From Leguminivora glycinivorella (Eukaryota > Arthropoda > Insecta > Lepidoptera > Tortricidae): 64,000 nucleotides of DNA. The position numbers and the translations under genes were made by a program. The DNA lies in assembly GCF_023078275.1 (NCBI RefSeq), contig NC_062981.1, positions 20,390,846 through 20,454,845 on the forward strand, written 5' to 3'. Under the pieces are notes generated by a model that was given only the letters and a program-made list of their open reading frames with translations, was not told the origin of the DNA and made no database searches. Of the stretch, positions 42,385 through 53,885 are shown piece by piece; the first letter of the stretch is position 1, and each line of letters opens with the position of its first letter.

Positions 42385-43092
42385 AATATTTGTAAATTGT
42401 AGTTTTTTGACGTGGAATATTTATATAAAAAGGAAAGTTAGGTTATGCCTGACCATGTCATCATCATATCATAAAAAAATATTGTGCAAAAAAATACAAT
42501 AAATTGTTTATTTTTTTAACTAGTAAGTTAAGTAAGCTAGTATAATAAGTATGACTTCTAGGTAACATTGGAATACAAGCAGCGTGAACATTATAATATG
42601 TATGTATGTATGTATAAGCTTTATTGTACATAAAGGAAACAAAAGAGACACAGTTACAGAGTCAGTAATATACAATGTAGGCGGACTTATCCCTTAATGG
42701 AATATAATATTTCATTTAAATATGTCGAGGACCTGTCTCTTGTACGTGACATATAAATTCCTTCACCTGCAAACAAAAGATAAGGGTAAACTTCTAAACC
42801 GTATATTGTGATATTTGTGAACAGGTTTTGCACACTTCAGTGAGCGATTTTATCAGTCATACAAGAAGTATTTTCTGATTGGTGAATCAGGTTACAATTT
42901 GATCTTGATAATCAAAGATAACATGCCATGTTGTGCCATGGTGGCCGGGTGGTCTCGTGGTCAGGACCTTCCACATAACAGAAAAACATAGCTACTGATA
43001 CACTTTGTATTTTAGTTTATGTGTTATATTTTTTTCATTTTTATAAATATCACTGTTATAATTATTTGAAAGAAAGATCAATTTATAATTAT
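42385..43092. other. Mostly unassigned
   Basis: A GTAT microsatellite at about 42599-42613 and a tRNA-SINE-like scrap (GGTGGCCGGGTGGTCTCGTG, about 42941) are present. Nothing else recognised. Confidence 0.4.
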
Positions 43093-43380
43093 TTGGCTGT
43101 ACAGCGTGGAAATGCTGCTAGTGTGATGGGAACCTTTGCGCCCGGTACGACTCAGGCGGGTCCTAGTTAGTTTGCGCGTATGTTGTTGTTGCAATAACCC
43201 ACATATGGGTAAATGACGAAGCCTGTTGCGGATAGCTTTATTGTTTGTGTGTAAGGAAGGACGACGCCTGTTGCTGATTTATGGCTGTAACCTCGTGACG
43301 AAGCCTGCGTTGCGGATAATTGGTTGTAAAATATTTAATGTTATTTTTGTCCAATAAATATTTTATATTAATTTTATTTT
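43093..43380 (+). pseudogene. LINE 3' end (LAVQRGNAAS type)
   Basis: Codons from 43093 read LAVQRGNAASVMGTFAPGTT, then QAGPS and TAG at 43168-43170. This is the same ending motif as at 27440-27665. A ~200-base 3' UTR with GACGAAGCCTG repeated three times (about 43217, 43251 in altered form, 43297) follows, then a TTTTA tail near 43375. 5' truncated just upstream. Confidence 0.7.
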
Positions 43381-43996
43381 ATTTTATTTATAGGTACCTA
43401 TAACTAATTCACATCAAATTCATAACCATATATTACAAGCAGAATATGCCCCAGACATAAGTTCTAGCCAAGCGTATGAACTCACGTAGACAATTCTATT
43501 GATATGTTATGAAACGAAGCAAAGTATCTGGGAAAGGTATAATACTTAATGAATTATTTTATTTTTATAAACGGCAAAGCTATATGCATGCCAAGTTTCA
43601 TGCTTTCTGCAACAATGTACCGTACCTTCATACTAATAAATAAATAGAGCGTGGAGTGGCGAAAAATGGCCCGACCTGGCTTGCAAAAACACCGTCAAGT
43701 AGTCCTCTGAATGTTAGTTTCTCGAGTATACAAATATATAAATAATTACTCCAATTTTGCTCAGCGAAATGTCATGATGTTGTTGCAATTTAAAAAATCT
43801 AAAAATAACTAATATTGATCTGTTATGTTCTTGCTCAGCACGGATAGGTCTGAGGATTTGTCCCGGCCTCTGTAGTAATGTACTATTTCATGCTTGGGAG
43901 GGTTCATGATAATTTGTCTGTTAAAAGAAATATTTAGAAAAGAGTGGTAATGTTTTAATATAAGTATATAGTTATTCGTTATCTTGGTAACATCCG
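43381..43996. other. Mostly unassigned
   Basis: Includes the lone block TTTGTCCCGGCCTCTGTAGT (43859), seen in the fold-back repeats at 2587 and 35625. Confidence 0.45.
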
Positions 43997-44532
43997 GCGT
44001 TAAGACGCTACAGGAGCGAAAATGCTAAAATGGAACGGAGTCCCCCTTTCAATTAAGGAACTTCCGTTAAATATACTAGTGTTATTAACTAGATTTATCG
44101 AAAAAAAAATGTCCATTAAGAACAACTCAGTTAAAAGATATTGCGAAAAAAATCTTTAAAATCGAGGTTCCGCTCTCGACTGTTTCCTCCTTCAAAACTT
44201 ATTTAAACGGAACGAAATTTGAGAATCTGAATAACAATGAAATAATCTGCGTCGGACCGTTTAGATTTTTTGGCTAATTGTTACCGATCTTGAGTATCAC
44301 ACCTTTTTTGAGCCATATTGAAAACGGCCTTTTTTAGGAATGTTTGATTGGCTCTAGCGTTTTATTAAATAAAAATAGCAAAAATATCAAAACGGTCCGA
44401 TACAGATAAAAATAATAATAATCTGTGTTGAAAAAACCATTACGGTAGGTACCTATCTTCAAAAACCAGGGAGGAAATAGTCGAGAGCGTTTGTATGGAG
44501 AACTGACCTGTATCGTATCGTCTTAAAAGTAT
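43997..44532. mobile_element. TIR element family R3, fullest copy
   Basis: Ends TTAAGACGCTACAGG and, mirrored, TTAAGACGATACGATACAGG. Inside, CGCTCTCGACTGTTTCCTCC is mirrored by GGGAGGAAATAGTCGAGAGC. About 536 bases, no coding capacity. Fragments at 5820-5920 and 8985-9510. Confidence 0.65.
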
Positions 44533-44573
44533 CTCGTCCTATAACCCCCTTCTACATTAATGTTTATACAACA

Positions 44574-44748
44574 TAACATCATACAATCACGCCTGTATCC
44601 CATGAAGGGGTAGGCAGAGCACATGAAACTACTCAAGTTTCAGTGCCACTCTTGGCAAATAAGGGGTTGAAAGAAAACGAAACTGTGACACTGCAGTGAC
44701 AGGTTGCCATGACTTGCCAGCCTCTCGTCTACGCCACAATTTAACCCA
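44574..44748 (+). repeat. Dispersed repeat R1
   Basis: ACAATCACGCCTGTATCCCA through CACAATTTAACCCA, with a ten-base internal repeat GACTTGCCAG. Confidence 0.8.
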
Positions 44749-44869
44749 AGTTAATAAGCCGTTAATGAGCATTTCTTTTTTTTTTTGCCACTTTTATGAA
44801 GTGTGATATTTTTGAAAAAAAAAATGCTATTTCTACTCAGAATTACTAGCCTTTTCAATCCAAGTAGTT

Positions 44870-45000
44870 AAAAAAATTGTCCCATACGATTTTTTCTTAT
44901 TTTGTTACCATTTTCCGTACATTTTGTATGGGGTAACAAAAGAGGAAAGTAACAGAAATGTATGGAAATTCTGGGACACTTTTTGTCTCCCAGTGAGATT
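44870..45000. repeat. Hairpin repeat (TTGTCCCA ... TGGGACA)
   Basis: TTGTTACCATTTTCCGTACA is mirrored by GGGGTAACAAAAGAGGAAAG and the outer GTCCCA by TGGGAC. The same architecture with CATTCCGTTACCATTTTTTC is present twice in the 1.245-kb duplication (about 47615-47710 and 48855-48950). Confidence 0.65.
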
Positions 45001-45304
45001 GAAAGTACTCGTGATTCTAAGTACAATTGACCTAAAATTCCTTAAAACAATAAAAAAAAAAATTTTGGAAAAAAAAAAAGAAATGCTCTAATAATCGTTT
45101 TTACGATAGTAATACCTTACACTCAGACCTTAAACTAAAATTACCGTTTTGTAATAGAGAATATTCGTACTGTACCCATATTTCCGGTTTTGAAAGAGAG
45201 CGGGGAAGTATTAATAACGCAACCTTTAGAACCCGGCTTCTAGTTTGGACCCCTATTGTTTTGTACAATGCCGTGTGAGACCATTTCCGGCTTTTGAAGC
45301 TATC

Positions 45305-45770
45305 CGTATATTATATACCTAATATCTGGGCGACCGAGCTTCGCTCGGTTCCATTTTAATATATCACGCCTTTAGATAAAAAAAAACTCTTATAAATACA
45401 AAAACAAAAAAAAAAAGACAAAAAACAAAAACTTGATTTCTGGCCGGGATTCGAAGCCCTGACACCTACGATCTATCTGCGTACATTAGACCGACCTCGT
45501 ACGACTGAGCTAAGCGGAATCGATGCGCGCGCGGCGTAATTAACGACCATATTTTACGTTTACAAACGCGAAAGAAAAACTCATGAAAACTCGAAAATTC
45601 ACGTTTTCCGGGATCTAAGGCTACTCTAGATTGATTTTTCACCCCCGAAAATCCCCACATAACAAATTTCAGCGAGATTGTTAGAGCGGTTTCCGAAATC
45701 GTCGGTATATATAAATAAATAAAGAAATAAATATACAAGAATTGCTCGTTTAAAAGTATAAGATTTATTT
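45305..45770 (-). mobile_element. Composite repeat with tRNA-like head
   Basis: On the minus strand CCGCTTAGCTCAGTCGTACG (A-box region) and GGGCTTCGAATCCCGGCC (B-box) form a tRNA-like head at about 45434-45525. The plus strand has GGGCGACCGAGCTTCGCTCG at the left and AAATCGTCGGTATATATAAA at the right. These are familiar lepidopteran repeat strings. A tRNA-derived SINE fused with or inserted in another repeat. Confidence 0.6.
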
Positions 45771-45984
45771 CTAGAGTCTGTTTAATGAAAGTTGAATTGA
45801 ATTTTTAAAATTAAATGGCCTCAGTCCATTGGTGGGACTATTTTGCCAGTGTCAAGGTAATATAAGCAAATTGTTATTGATTTTGGTACGGTAAGTACGA
45901 CAGTGTTCGGTAGTTGGCACTTGTAAATTGATAGCTAGATTTTACAAGGCACGTGGACTATCGGCCGTTGACGACAAAAAAGTG

Positions 45985-46025
45985 GCTAAACGCGTTTCGA
46001 GATTAATTCTTCATCAGCTTCTCAC
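45985..46025 (-). ncRNA. Hammerhead-ribozyme-like core
   Basis: Minus strand: CTGATGA (46011-46017), then AGA, a five-base loop, TCT, C, then GAAAC (45994-45998) and GCG. CUGAUGA and GAAA separated by a short stem are the conserved core of hammerhead ribozymes, which occur in Penelope-like elements. The stem is only three pairs with a bulged C, and a convincing stem I and cleavage triplet are not visible, so activity is doubtful. It may equally be a relic. Confidence 0.4.
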
Positions 46026-46091
46026 TATAACTATAACGTTAGTTTACTGCATAATAAGCTATCGATATTACACTTTAAACAACATTAATGA

Positions 46092-46462
46092 GCAAAATAA
46101 AACCGCCTTCAAAAATAAGCGCGTTACAAAACACGGAGAAACTAAAAAGCCAAAAATAATAAACATTTCAATTCAGATTTCTTATCGTATTGCAATAAGC
46201 TAAACATCCAAATTATAAACAAATCAATTATTTTTGTAGTCGGTACCAGACCTATTCGTCACCTTGCTATTGCCTGTTTGCCCCACCCAACCATACACAG
46301 GCTGGTACCGACTCCAAAAATAATTGATTTGTTTATAATTTGGATGTTTAGCTTATTGCAATACGATAAGAAATCTGAATTGAAATGTTTATTATTTTTG
46401 GCTTTTTAGTTTCTCCGTGTTTTGTAACGCGCTTATTTTTGAAGGCGGTTTTATTTTTTGTT
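46092..46462. mobile_element. Fold-back element F1, long near-perfect arms
   Basis: Arms of about 155 bases start AAAATAAAACCGCCTTC and end GAAGGCGGTTTTATTTT with very few mismatches around a ~60-base loop (TTGCCCCACCCAACCATACA). Internal arm blocks include AAACATCCAAATTATAAACA. Copies at 20116 (arm lost) and 49788-50173. Confidence 0.92.
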
Positions 46463-47030
46463 AAAAAGTTTATTTATTTGTTGATTTTTAGTGGTTCCTA
46501 GTGATATTATATGTATCAGTCCGAATACATGTACAGTAGTAGTGAAAGAATTATCCTTTAACTCCTAACCATTGAGGAGTTGACCTTCCATCATCAGCTC
46601 AGTTGATTTTTAGTGGTTCCTAGTGATATTACATGTATCAGTCCGAATACATGTACAGTAGTGAAAGAATTATCCTTAAACTCCTAACCATTGAGGAGTT
46701 GACCTTCCATCGTCAGCTCAGCCACATAAAATTATTACCATCAGACGTAAATACTGGTGTACCTTTGAAAAATAGACTAAAAACATTACATGTGCCTATA
46801 ACATTTGAAGAGTTTCCTCGATTTCTCCAGGATCCCATCATCAGACCCTGACTTGGTGCCAATGGGACCATCTCGGCGTTATACCGGTTCGATCAAAAAA
46901 AAAATTTTGAAAATCGGTCCACGATTCTCGGAGATATCTAGTAACATACATACAAAAAAAAAAAAAAAAAAAAAACATTCAGTCGAATTGAGAACCTCCC
47001 CCTTTTTTGAAGTCGGTTAAAAAGAAGGCA
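46463..47030 (+). repeat. Block A: tandem pair plus element end
   Basis: A ~118-base unit starting GTTGATTTTTAGTGGTTCCT and ending CATCATCAGCTCA occurs twice in tandem, each with a hairpin (AACTCCT/AGGAGTT). Then come GACCATCTCGGCGTTATACC, an A-run and the inverted conserved end (GTCGAATTGAGAACC, GAAGTCGGTTAAAAA). A 72-codon open frame crosses it; I do not recognise it as a protein. Together with F1 the whole block 46092-47030 is repeated at 49788-50730. Confidence 0.85.
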
Positions 47031-47258
47031 AAAATATTCAAAACACGATACCGCTAACATGGCGTTCGAACCGAAACTCCTAATGAAAGTTGATCCCAGT
47101 ATTTTTTTAAACTGCAACTCTGGATGTCATATCATCGTTTGTCACCTGTCAGTGTGACTGTCACTTTAACGAGTTTCGGTAAAATTTAACAGCGTAATCT
47201 ATAAATAATAATGAATATAACCATAAAAAGTAGTAAAATAACTGCTGAAAATAAATAA

Positions 47259-48503
47259 AAAATAAATCCATGTAATCAATGTGTTGCCCGCTCATTTTTT
47301 TTTAAATTGCCACGATTTTAACCGACTTCAAAAAAAGGAGGAGGTTCTCAATTCGACTGAATGTTTTTTTTTTGTGTGCATGTTACCTGATATCTCCGAG
47401 AATTGTGAACCGATTTTCAAATATTTTTTGCGGGATCAACTTTCATTAGCCAGACACTATACGTCAATTTAGTCATTGATCCCACACAATAGGTTTTAAG
47501 GTAGGTAGGTGGGCCATTTTTTTCAAAGTTTTTTTTGGATTTGGAAATTTTTATGTGGTTTCCACTCATAATCGCGAGCTCTTTCTATTCTAATAGGAGA
47601 AAAAAAGTGTCCCAAGGTTTTTTCCCATTCCGTTACCATTTTTTCATACATTTTGTATGGCGGTAACGGAATGGAAGGTTCGAAAAAATGTATGGAAATC
47701 TTGGGACATTTTTTTTTTCAGATTCAGATTCATTTATTTCATAATACAAATTACAGTATAAATTGCATGTCAATCTACAAGAATTCATATTACGATCGTC
47801 AAATAGAATAATATAAATAATTTCATGATACCTAGTTCTAAAAATAAACGATTTAACAATATCTAATTAATGTTTAAGTATTATCTCCTGTAGCGGATCG
47901 TCTAATTACACAAATATAAGTCAAATTACAAGAAATTCAATAACATAATGTATCGATTTATAAAAACAACCTAATTTAAAACATGGATTTCTCCTATCAG
48001 GATCGAAAGAGCTCGCGATTTTGAGTAATAATCCCCATGTCGTGTAAATAAAATAGAGAGCGAGCGATTTTTGAGCCAATAAGTTTACTATAGACCGTCA
48101 ACCAAATCTTGTCACTCAAAAAAGGCGACAAATTTGAAAAATCGCGAGCTAATACTAGTTTTAAAAATCGGTGGAAATTCGCGTGTCATTTGTATCTTAT
48201 CTGTGGAAACCTCCACCCTACCAAAAACAGAAATAACTGGCATATATGGCAAATAAAGGATGAGTATACGCATTTCATATGCTTTTTTTATTAGGGAGGC
48301 ATTCCAATGCTGCAGGCCCAACGAGCCCCTTGAAAAAAAAAATCTGTGGCTGTTCGACGTACATTGCTGGTTTTTGTTCGTTTCATAGGGATACCATACT
48401 TTAGTTTGATGTAGGTACATTGCTACTGCCAAAATTTGGTTGACAGGATAGAAGTAATGTGTTAGGCCAAGAATAAGACATATTAGGAATACTTATAGTT
48501 ACG
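47259..48503 (+). repeat. 1,245-bp tandem duplication, first unit
   Basis: Starts AAAATAAATCCATGTAATCA and ends before ACGAAAATAAATCC. Contents in order: the conserved end AACCGACTTCAAAAAAAGG, a hairpin (CATTCCGTTACC mirrored by GGTAACGGAATG), an inverted pair AATCGCGAGCTCTTTCTAT / AAAGAGCTCGCGATT, and AT-rich DNA. Open frames of 60-106 codons in it have no recognisable motif. Confidence 0.95.
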
Positions 48504-49747
48504 AAAATAAATCCATGTAATCAATGTGTTGCCCGCTCATTTTTTTTTAAATTGCCACGATTTTAACCGACTTCAAAAAAAGGAGGAGGTTCTCAATTCG
48601 ACTGAATGTTTTTTTTTTGTGTGCATGTTACCTGATATCTCCGAGAATTGTGAACCGATTTTCAAATATTTTTTGCGGGATCAACTTTCATTAGCCAGAC
48701 ACTATACGTCAATTTAGTCATTGATCCCACACAATAGGTTTTAAGGTAGGTAGGTGGGCCATTTTTTTCAAAGTTTTTTTTGGATTTGGAAATTTTTATG
48801 TGGTTTCCACTCATAATCGCGAGCTCTTTCTATTCTAATAGGAGAAAAAAGTGTCCCAAGGTTTTTTCCCATTCCGTTACCATTTTTTCATACATTTTGT
48901 ATGGCGGTAACGGAATGGAAGGTTCGAAAAAATGTATGGAAATCTTGGGACATTTTTTTTTTCAGATTCAGATTCATTTATTTCATAATACAAATTACAG
49001 TATAAATTGCATGTCAATCTACAAGAATTCATATTACGATCGTCAAATAGAATAATATAAATAATTTCATGATACCTAGTTCTAAAAATAAACGATTTAA
49101 CAATATCTAATTAATGTTTAAGTATTATCTCCTGTAGCGGATCGTCTAATTACACAAATATAAGTCAAATTACAAGAAATTCAATAACATAATGTATCGA
49201 TTTATAAAAACAACCTAATTTAAAACATGGATTTCTCCTATCAGGATCGAAAGAGCTCGCGATTTTGAGTAATAATCCCCATGTCGTGTAAATAAAATAG
49301 AGAGCGAGCGATTTTTGAGCCAATAAGTTTACTATAGACCGTCAACCAAATCTTGTCACTCAAAAAAGGCGACAAATTTGAAAAATCGCGAGCTAATACT
49401 AGTTTTAAAAATCGGTGGAAATTCGCGTGTCATTTGTATCTTATCTGTGGAAACCTCCACCCTACCAAAAACAGAAATAACTGGCATATATGGCAAATAA
49501 AGGATGAGTATACGCATTTCATATGCTTTTTTTATTAGGGAGGCATTCCAATGCTGCAGGCCCAACGAGCCCCTTGAAAAAAAAAATCTGTGGCTGTTCG
49601 ACGTACATTGCTGGTTTTTGTTCGTTTCATAGGGATACCATACTTTAGTTTGATGTAGGTACATTGCTACTGCCAAAATTTGGTTGACAGGATAGAAGTA
49701 ATGTGTTAGGCCAAGAATAAGACATATTAGGAATACTTATAGTTACG
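48504..49747 (+). repeat. 1,244-bp tandem duplication, second unit
   Basis: The same as the first unit as far as I can read, apart from one A fewer in the A-run near 48842 (GGAGAAAAAAGTG versus GGAGAAAAAAAGTG). The junction has microhomology ACGAAAA / AAAATAAATCC. Confidence 0.95.
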
Positions 49748-49751
49748 AAAA

Positions 49752-49787
49752 CACGCGACGGATTCGATCGGCGTCTAGCGTCAAAAA
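49752..49787. repeat. Scrap of MITE R4
   Basis: GATCGGCGTCTAGCGTCAAA matches the GATCGGCGTCTAGCGCCAAA block of the copy at 41089-41734. Confidence 0.65.
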
Positions 49788-50173
49788 CTTTTTAACAAAA
49801 AATAAAACCGCCTTCAAAAAATAAGCGCGTTACAAAACACGGAGAAATTAAAAAGCCAAAAATAATAAACCTTTCAATTCAGATTTCTTATCGTATTGCA
49901 ATAGTTAAACATCCAAATTATAAACAAATCAATTATTTTTGTAGTCGGTACCAGACCTGTTCGTCGCCTTGCTATTGCCTGTTTGCCCCACCCAACCATA
50001 CACAGGCTGGTACCGACTCCAAAAATAATTGATTTGTTTATAATTTGGATGTTTAGCTTATTGCAATACGATAAGAAATCTGAATTGAAAGGTTTATTAT
50101 TTTTGGCTTTTTAGTTTCTCCGTGTTTTGTAACGCGCTTATTTTTGAAGGCGGTTTTATTTTTTGTTAAAAAG
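49788..50173. mobile_element. Fold-back element F1, third copy
   Basis: Starts CTTTTTAACAAAAAATAAAA and ends mirrored TTTTATTTTTTGTTAAAAAG; 386 bases. Nearly identical to 46092-46462, with a short deletion in the left arm (GCAATAGTTAAACATCC). Confidence 0.92.
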
Positions 50174-50730
50174 TTTATTTATTTGTTGATTTTTAGTGGT
50201 TCCTAGTGATATTATATGTATCAGTCCGAATACATGTACAGTAGTGAAAGAATTATCCTTTAACTCCTAACCATTGAGGAGTTGACCTTCCATCATCAGC
50301 TCAGTTGATTTTTAGTGGTTCCTAGTGATATTATATGTATCAGTCCGAATACATGTACAGTAGTGAAAGAATTATCCTTAAACTCCTAACCATTGAGGAG
50401 TTGACCTTCCATCATCAGCTCAGCCACATAAAATTATTACCATCAGACGTAAATACTGGTGTACCTTTGAAAAATAGACTAAAAACATTACATGTGCCTA
50501 TAACATTTGAAGAGTTCCCTCGATTTCTCCAGGATCCCATCATCAGACCCTGACTTGGTGCCAATGGGACCATCTCGGGGTTATACCGGTTCGATCAAAA
50601 AAAAATTTTGAAAATCGGTCCACGATTCTCGGAGATATCGAGTAACATACATACAAAAAAAAAAAAAAAAAAAAAAAAAAAACATTCAGTCGAATTGAGA
50701 ACCTCCTCCTTTTTTGAAGTCGGTTAAAAA
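50174..50730 (+). repeat. Block A, second copy
   Basis: Matches 46463-47030 with a handful of differences (for example CTCGGGGTT versus CTCGGCGTT) and a longer A-run (about 50656-50682). Ends GAAGTCGGTTAAAAA. Confidence 0.9.
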
Positions 50731-51271
50731 TATGGATGTATAAATATAAACACATTCTCTCCATAACAGCACGATTTATATGCTCCATTGACTTCCTTTG
50801 GAATTATAGAGAAAATGTGTTAAAGCAAAATGTTTCAATGTTTATCTATTCAGGTAAAAATATGTGGGGTTTTGTATCTAGGAATAAAATGGTTCCCGAT
50901 GTAACATGAGGGGCCCGAAAGATTTTAACCGTGAGCAAAATAAAGATAAAATGTTCTATGACGGTAAGCAAATTTGAGCAAAAAAAATTTTTTGTTATTT
51001 TTTTTTACCTACTTTTTTTTGGATGTATTTTCACATAAAAAGTAAATTTTATTCGTAAAACTGGTACTTAAAATAAAAAAAAACATTTTTTTCTAAAAAA
51101 ATACAGACTTGTCAAGGACAGGCAGCTAAAACGTGATAAAACCGATTTTATTTACGATTTTGTGTTCAGTTTCGGTTAGGTCCCATAGTAAAAGTTGCTC
51201 AGCCTACATGTTATTTTCTTAAACTTGCAATGAAATGTTGTCATTACGTACTTCAAATTAGGTCTACGTAT
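50731..51271. other. No feature seen
   Basis: AT-rich with several T-runs. Contains TTAAACTTGCAATGAAATG (51222), which resembles the arm of the fold-back repeat at 35625. Confidence 0.45.
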
Positions 51272-51350
51272 CTGCAAGGCAATTATGGTCGCGCGATAAA
51301 TGATAAAATATCGAGCCGTCCCTATCGCACTTACAAAGCCATCAATGCTT
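51272..51350. repeat. MITE R9 fragment
   Basis: GGTCGCGCGATAAATGATAA and CGTCCCTATCGCACT match one half of 27201-27329. Confidence 0.7.
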
Positions 51351-51417
51351 GAGTCATTTGTTTCTAAACTCCGAACTCTGATACAACGCCACTATTTAGG
51401 GCAATATCATCATCAGA

Positions 51418-51622
51418 AAAAAACCGGTCAAGAGCGTGTCGGGCCACGCTTAGTGTAGGGTTCCGTAGTTTTCCATATTTTTCTCAAAAACTACTGAACC
51501 TATCAACTTCAAAATAATTTTCCTAGAAAGTCTTTATAACGTTCTACTTTTGTGATTTTTTTTATATTTTTTAAACATATGGTTCAAAAGTTAGAGGGGG
51601 GGGGACACACTTTTTTTTCCTT
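51418..51622 (+). mobile_element. R5 repeat, truncated
   Basis: Starts AAAACCGGTCAAGAGCGTG, then GTGTAGGGTTCCGTAGTTTT and TTCCTAGAAAGTCTTTATAA; stops after the G-rich run. Reverse complement of 16345-16547. Confidence 0.8.
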
Positions 51623-52367
51623 TAGGAGCGATTATTATTTATATGAGCCGAGATCCCTTCTGTGACAGTTTTGAGAGAAAAATACTTTTTATGAAGGCCA
51701 AGTTCATTGTAAATTCTTATGGTCTTTCATTAGGGATATATTTTATAAGGTATGTCATCAAAAAGTTAAGTTTCATTTTATTCACAAGCGTGCAAAGTAG
51801 TTTCATACCGATTTTAATTTGCTGAAAGTTGGCTGGTAGAATTGGCGTTTAATTGATGATTTATAATGGTAAATAAATTGATGTCATTAAATTAGTTATA
51901 ATATTTTTCTCGTGATGGTGTAGTGAAAAATTTTACAACACATACTACGTATTTCACTCGGTGGCAAACATTTCAAAAAGGTTCTGAATAAATAAGTCCC
52001 AATAAAATTTAAAAACGTACTAGATTCAATGTAATACAATTAAAAGGAAACGAAAAATAGAACAAAAACAACACATTCATTGCAATTCCAATGTTCGCGT
52101 TCACGAATATCCATTGTTCAAATATCAAGCTTGGCTTTCAATTTTTCATTAGAATTTTTCGCGAATGGAATATATACGAGTATAATGGACGGTTTTCACG
52201 GAAAAAAGATCCATGGAACTATCTCTAATGGAAAACCATAAAGTATGTACTATAAATACCGTAGATTTCATAGATCAAGCAAGCATATAAGTAGATAGAT
52301 AAAGCATTTCAAGCAAACACAATTACTTCGCGTGTCAAATGAACACAAACGACTAGGTTGGCCGTCC
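51623..52367. other. No feature seen
   Basis: AT-rich; no supported feature. Confidence 0.4.
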
Positions 52368-52370
52368 TTA

Positions 52371-52596
52371 GGCACTGGTCCCACCGCGAGCTAGTAAGCT
52401 ATGAGCTATCGGCTATAAAAACCAACAAAAGATAATCACTCCCGTGCAAATAAAAGAGACACGGCGATGTTTATTAGCCCAGCGGTGAGCTATCAAAATC
52501 GCCGTGTCTCTTTTATTTGCACGGGAGTGCTTATCTTCTGTTTTTATTTTATAGTCGATAGCTCATAGCTTACTAGCTCGCGGTGGGACCAGTGCC
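52371..52596. mobile_element. 226-bp long-hairpin MITE with TTA duplication
   Basis: Arms of about 95 bases: GGCACTGGTCCCACCGCGAG at the left is mirrored by CTCGCGGTGGGACCAGTGCC at the right. Inside, CACTCCCGTGCAAATAAAAG and AGAGACACGGCGAT are also mirrored. TTA flanks both sides (52368-52370 and 52597-52599), suggesting PIF/Harbinger. Confidence 0.88.
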
Positions 52597-52737
52597 TTAC
52601 TCAGACTTAGCAGCTTTTGAGCGTCATATTTACTTTCAAAGGTAAGTAACTAAGTTAATACGAGTAGGTACATACAAATAGGTTAATCTAAAAATGTGAC
52701 AGACACGGAAAACATTTTTAACATACATATGGACTTC

Positions 52738-52870
52738 ATACCTGTATTGTCAAAAGTGTGTGGGTAAAGCACATGAAACTGCTCAAGTTCCATGCCTCTC
52801 TTAGCAGTCAAGGGGTTAAAAGAAAAATACATTGTAATGTTGCTAGCATATCACCTACATCGCCGCAAAT
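52738..52870 (+). repeat. Dispersed repeat R1, diverged copy
   Basis: ATACCTGTATTGTC, AAGCACATGAAACTGCTCAA and CAGTCAAGGGGTTAAAAG follow the R1 order with many substitutions. Confidence 0.55.
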
Positions 52871-53885
52871 CTCAAATTTTTTAATAACTATGTTTCAAAA
52901 TTGACGTTTTTGGTGCTTTAAGAATTTAAAGAAATCAAATCAAATCGAAGTAAAAGCGCAACATTCAGCTTGATTTTAATATTGATAAATTCCTTAAAAT
53001 TAGATCTGTATACAAGATAAACATGTTAATGTAAAAAATGACAATTATATTTAAAAAATAGATTGTCTTCGCTGTCAAACGCTCATATGTAATATTACAT
53101 TAAAACGCACAATACATATCGATTAGTCTTGCTTTTACCAAAATCGAACCATTTCATAAAACAAAACACTATCAATCAAGTTTACCCCAAACCTAAAGAA
53201 ACTAAACATAGACCCATATTTAAAACAAAAGTGCTACACAGAAACTAACCTAAAATAGTAAGTTTAAAGAACACATTGCCGTGTTCGCGTTTGATCCGAT
53301 TAAGTTGATGAAATCGCGGGATCGGCTTTTCCGACCAGTTTGCCGTCAAAAGAAGACTATGTAGGCTGGAAATTTGAGGACGGATTATAGTGGCGCCATC
53401 TTTTATTAAACTATAGACACTACTTTTTTTTTTAATAATTATGGCTTGGATCCAAGTCCTTTGAGCCAAATCTTTGTTTACACTAGTGTAACTGTTAGAT
53501 GATAGCAAAGACATAAATAAATCCGTATAGACAGATAAAGTCTAAGAAAAAAAACGTACCTAAGTGCCATACAAAATAGGAATAAAACAAAATCAAATTT
53601 CCTTAATTTTTGTACAAACTTTTTGAGAACTGCTGATCAACACAATATATCCGTTAGTTTTTATTGTAAATGGAAATAAATGGTAAGAATAAAAGGCATA
53701 ATTATCAAGGCATATCGTCAAAATAGTATTATCTTTCTTTTATTTAGGCAAAAAAATTGAGGAAGGATTGAAGATTTCAAATAAAGGACAAGGCAGTTCA
53801 TGTAATTTCATCATTTTCGTTCGATGCGTCTTGGTGGAACGGTACAAAGGGTTTCGAGTTGGAAAGATTAGACTGGTCGCATAGA
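52871..53885. other. Mostly unassigned
   Basis: GATAAAGTCTAAGAAAAAAA followed by ACGTACCT (53537) also occurs at about 5427, a dispersed fragment of unknown origin. No gene signal. Confidence 0.4.

Noticed and set aside
46580..46610. Second hammerhead candidate (CTGATGATGG on the minus strand in block A)
   Set aside because: CTGATGA is present and a hairpin follows, but there is no GAAA box after the stem.
46463..46851. 72-codon open frame in block A (LTIEELTF...) as a protein gene
   Set aside because: It spans a tandem 118-base DNA repeat and a hairpin. The second copy keeps it only because the block was duplicated recently.
47281..47472. Identical 63-, 61- and 106-codon open frames in both duplication units
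   Set aside because: Identity comes from the recent DNA duplication, not from protein selection. The frames cross element ends and homopolymers and have no motif.
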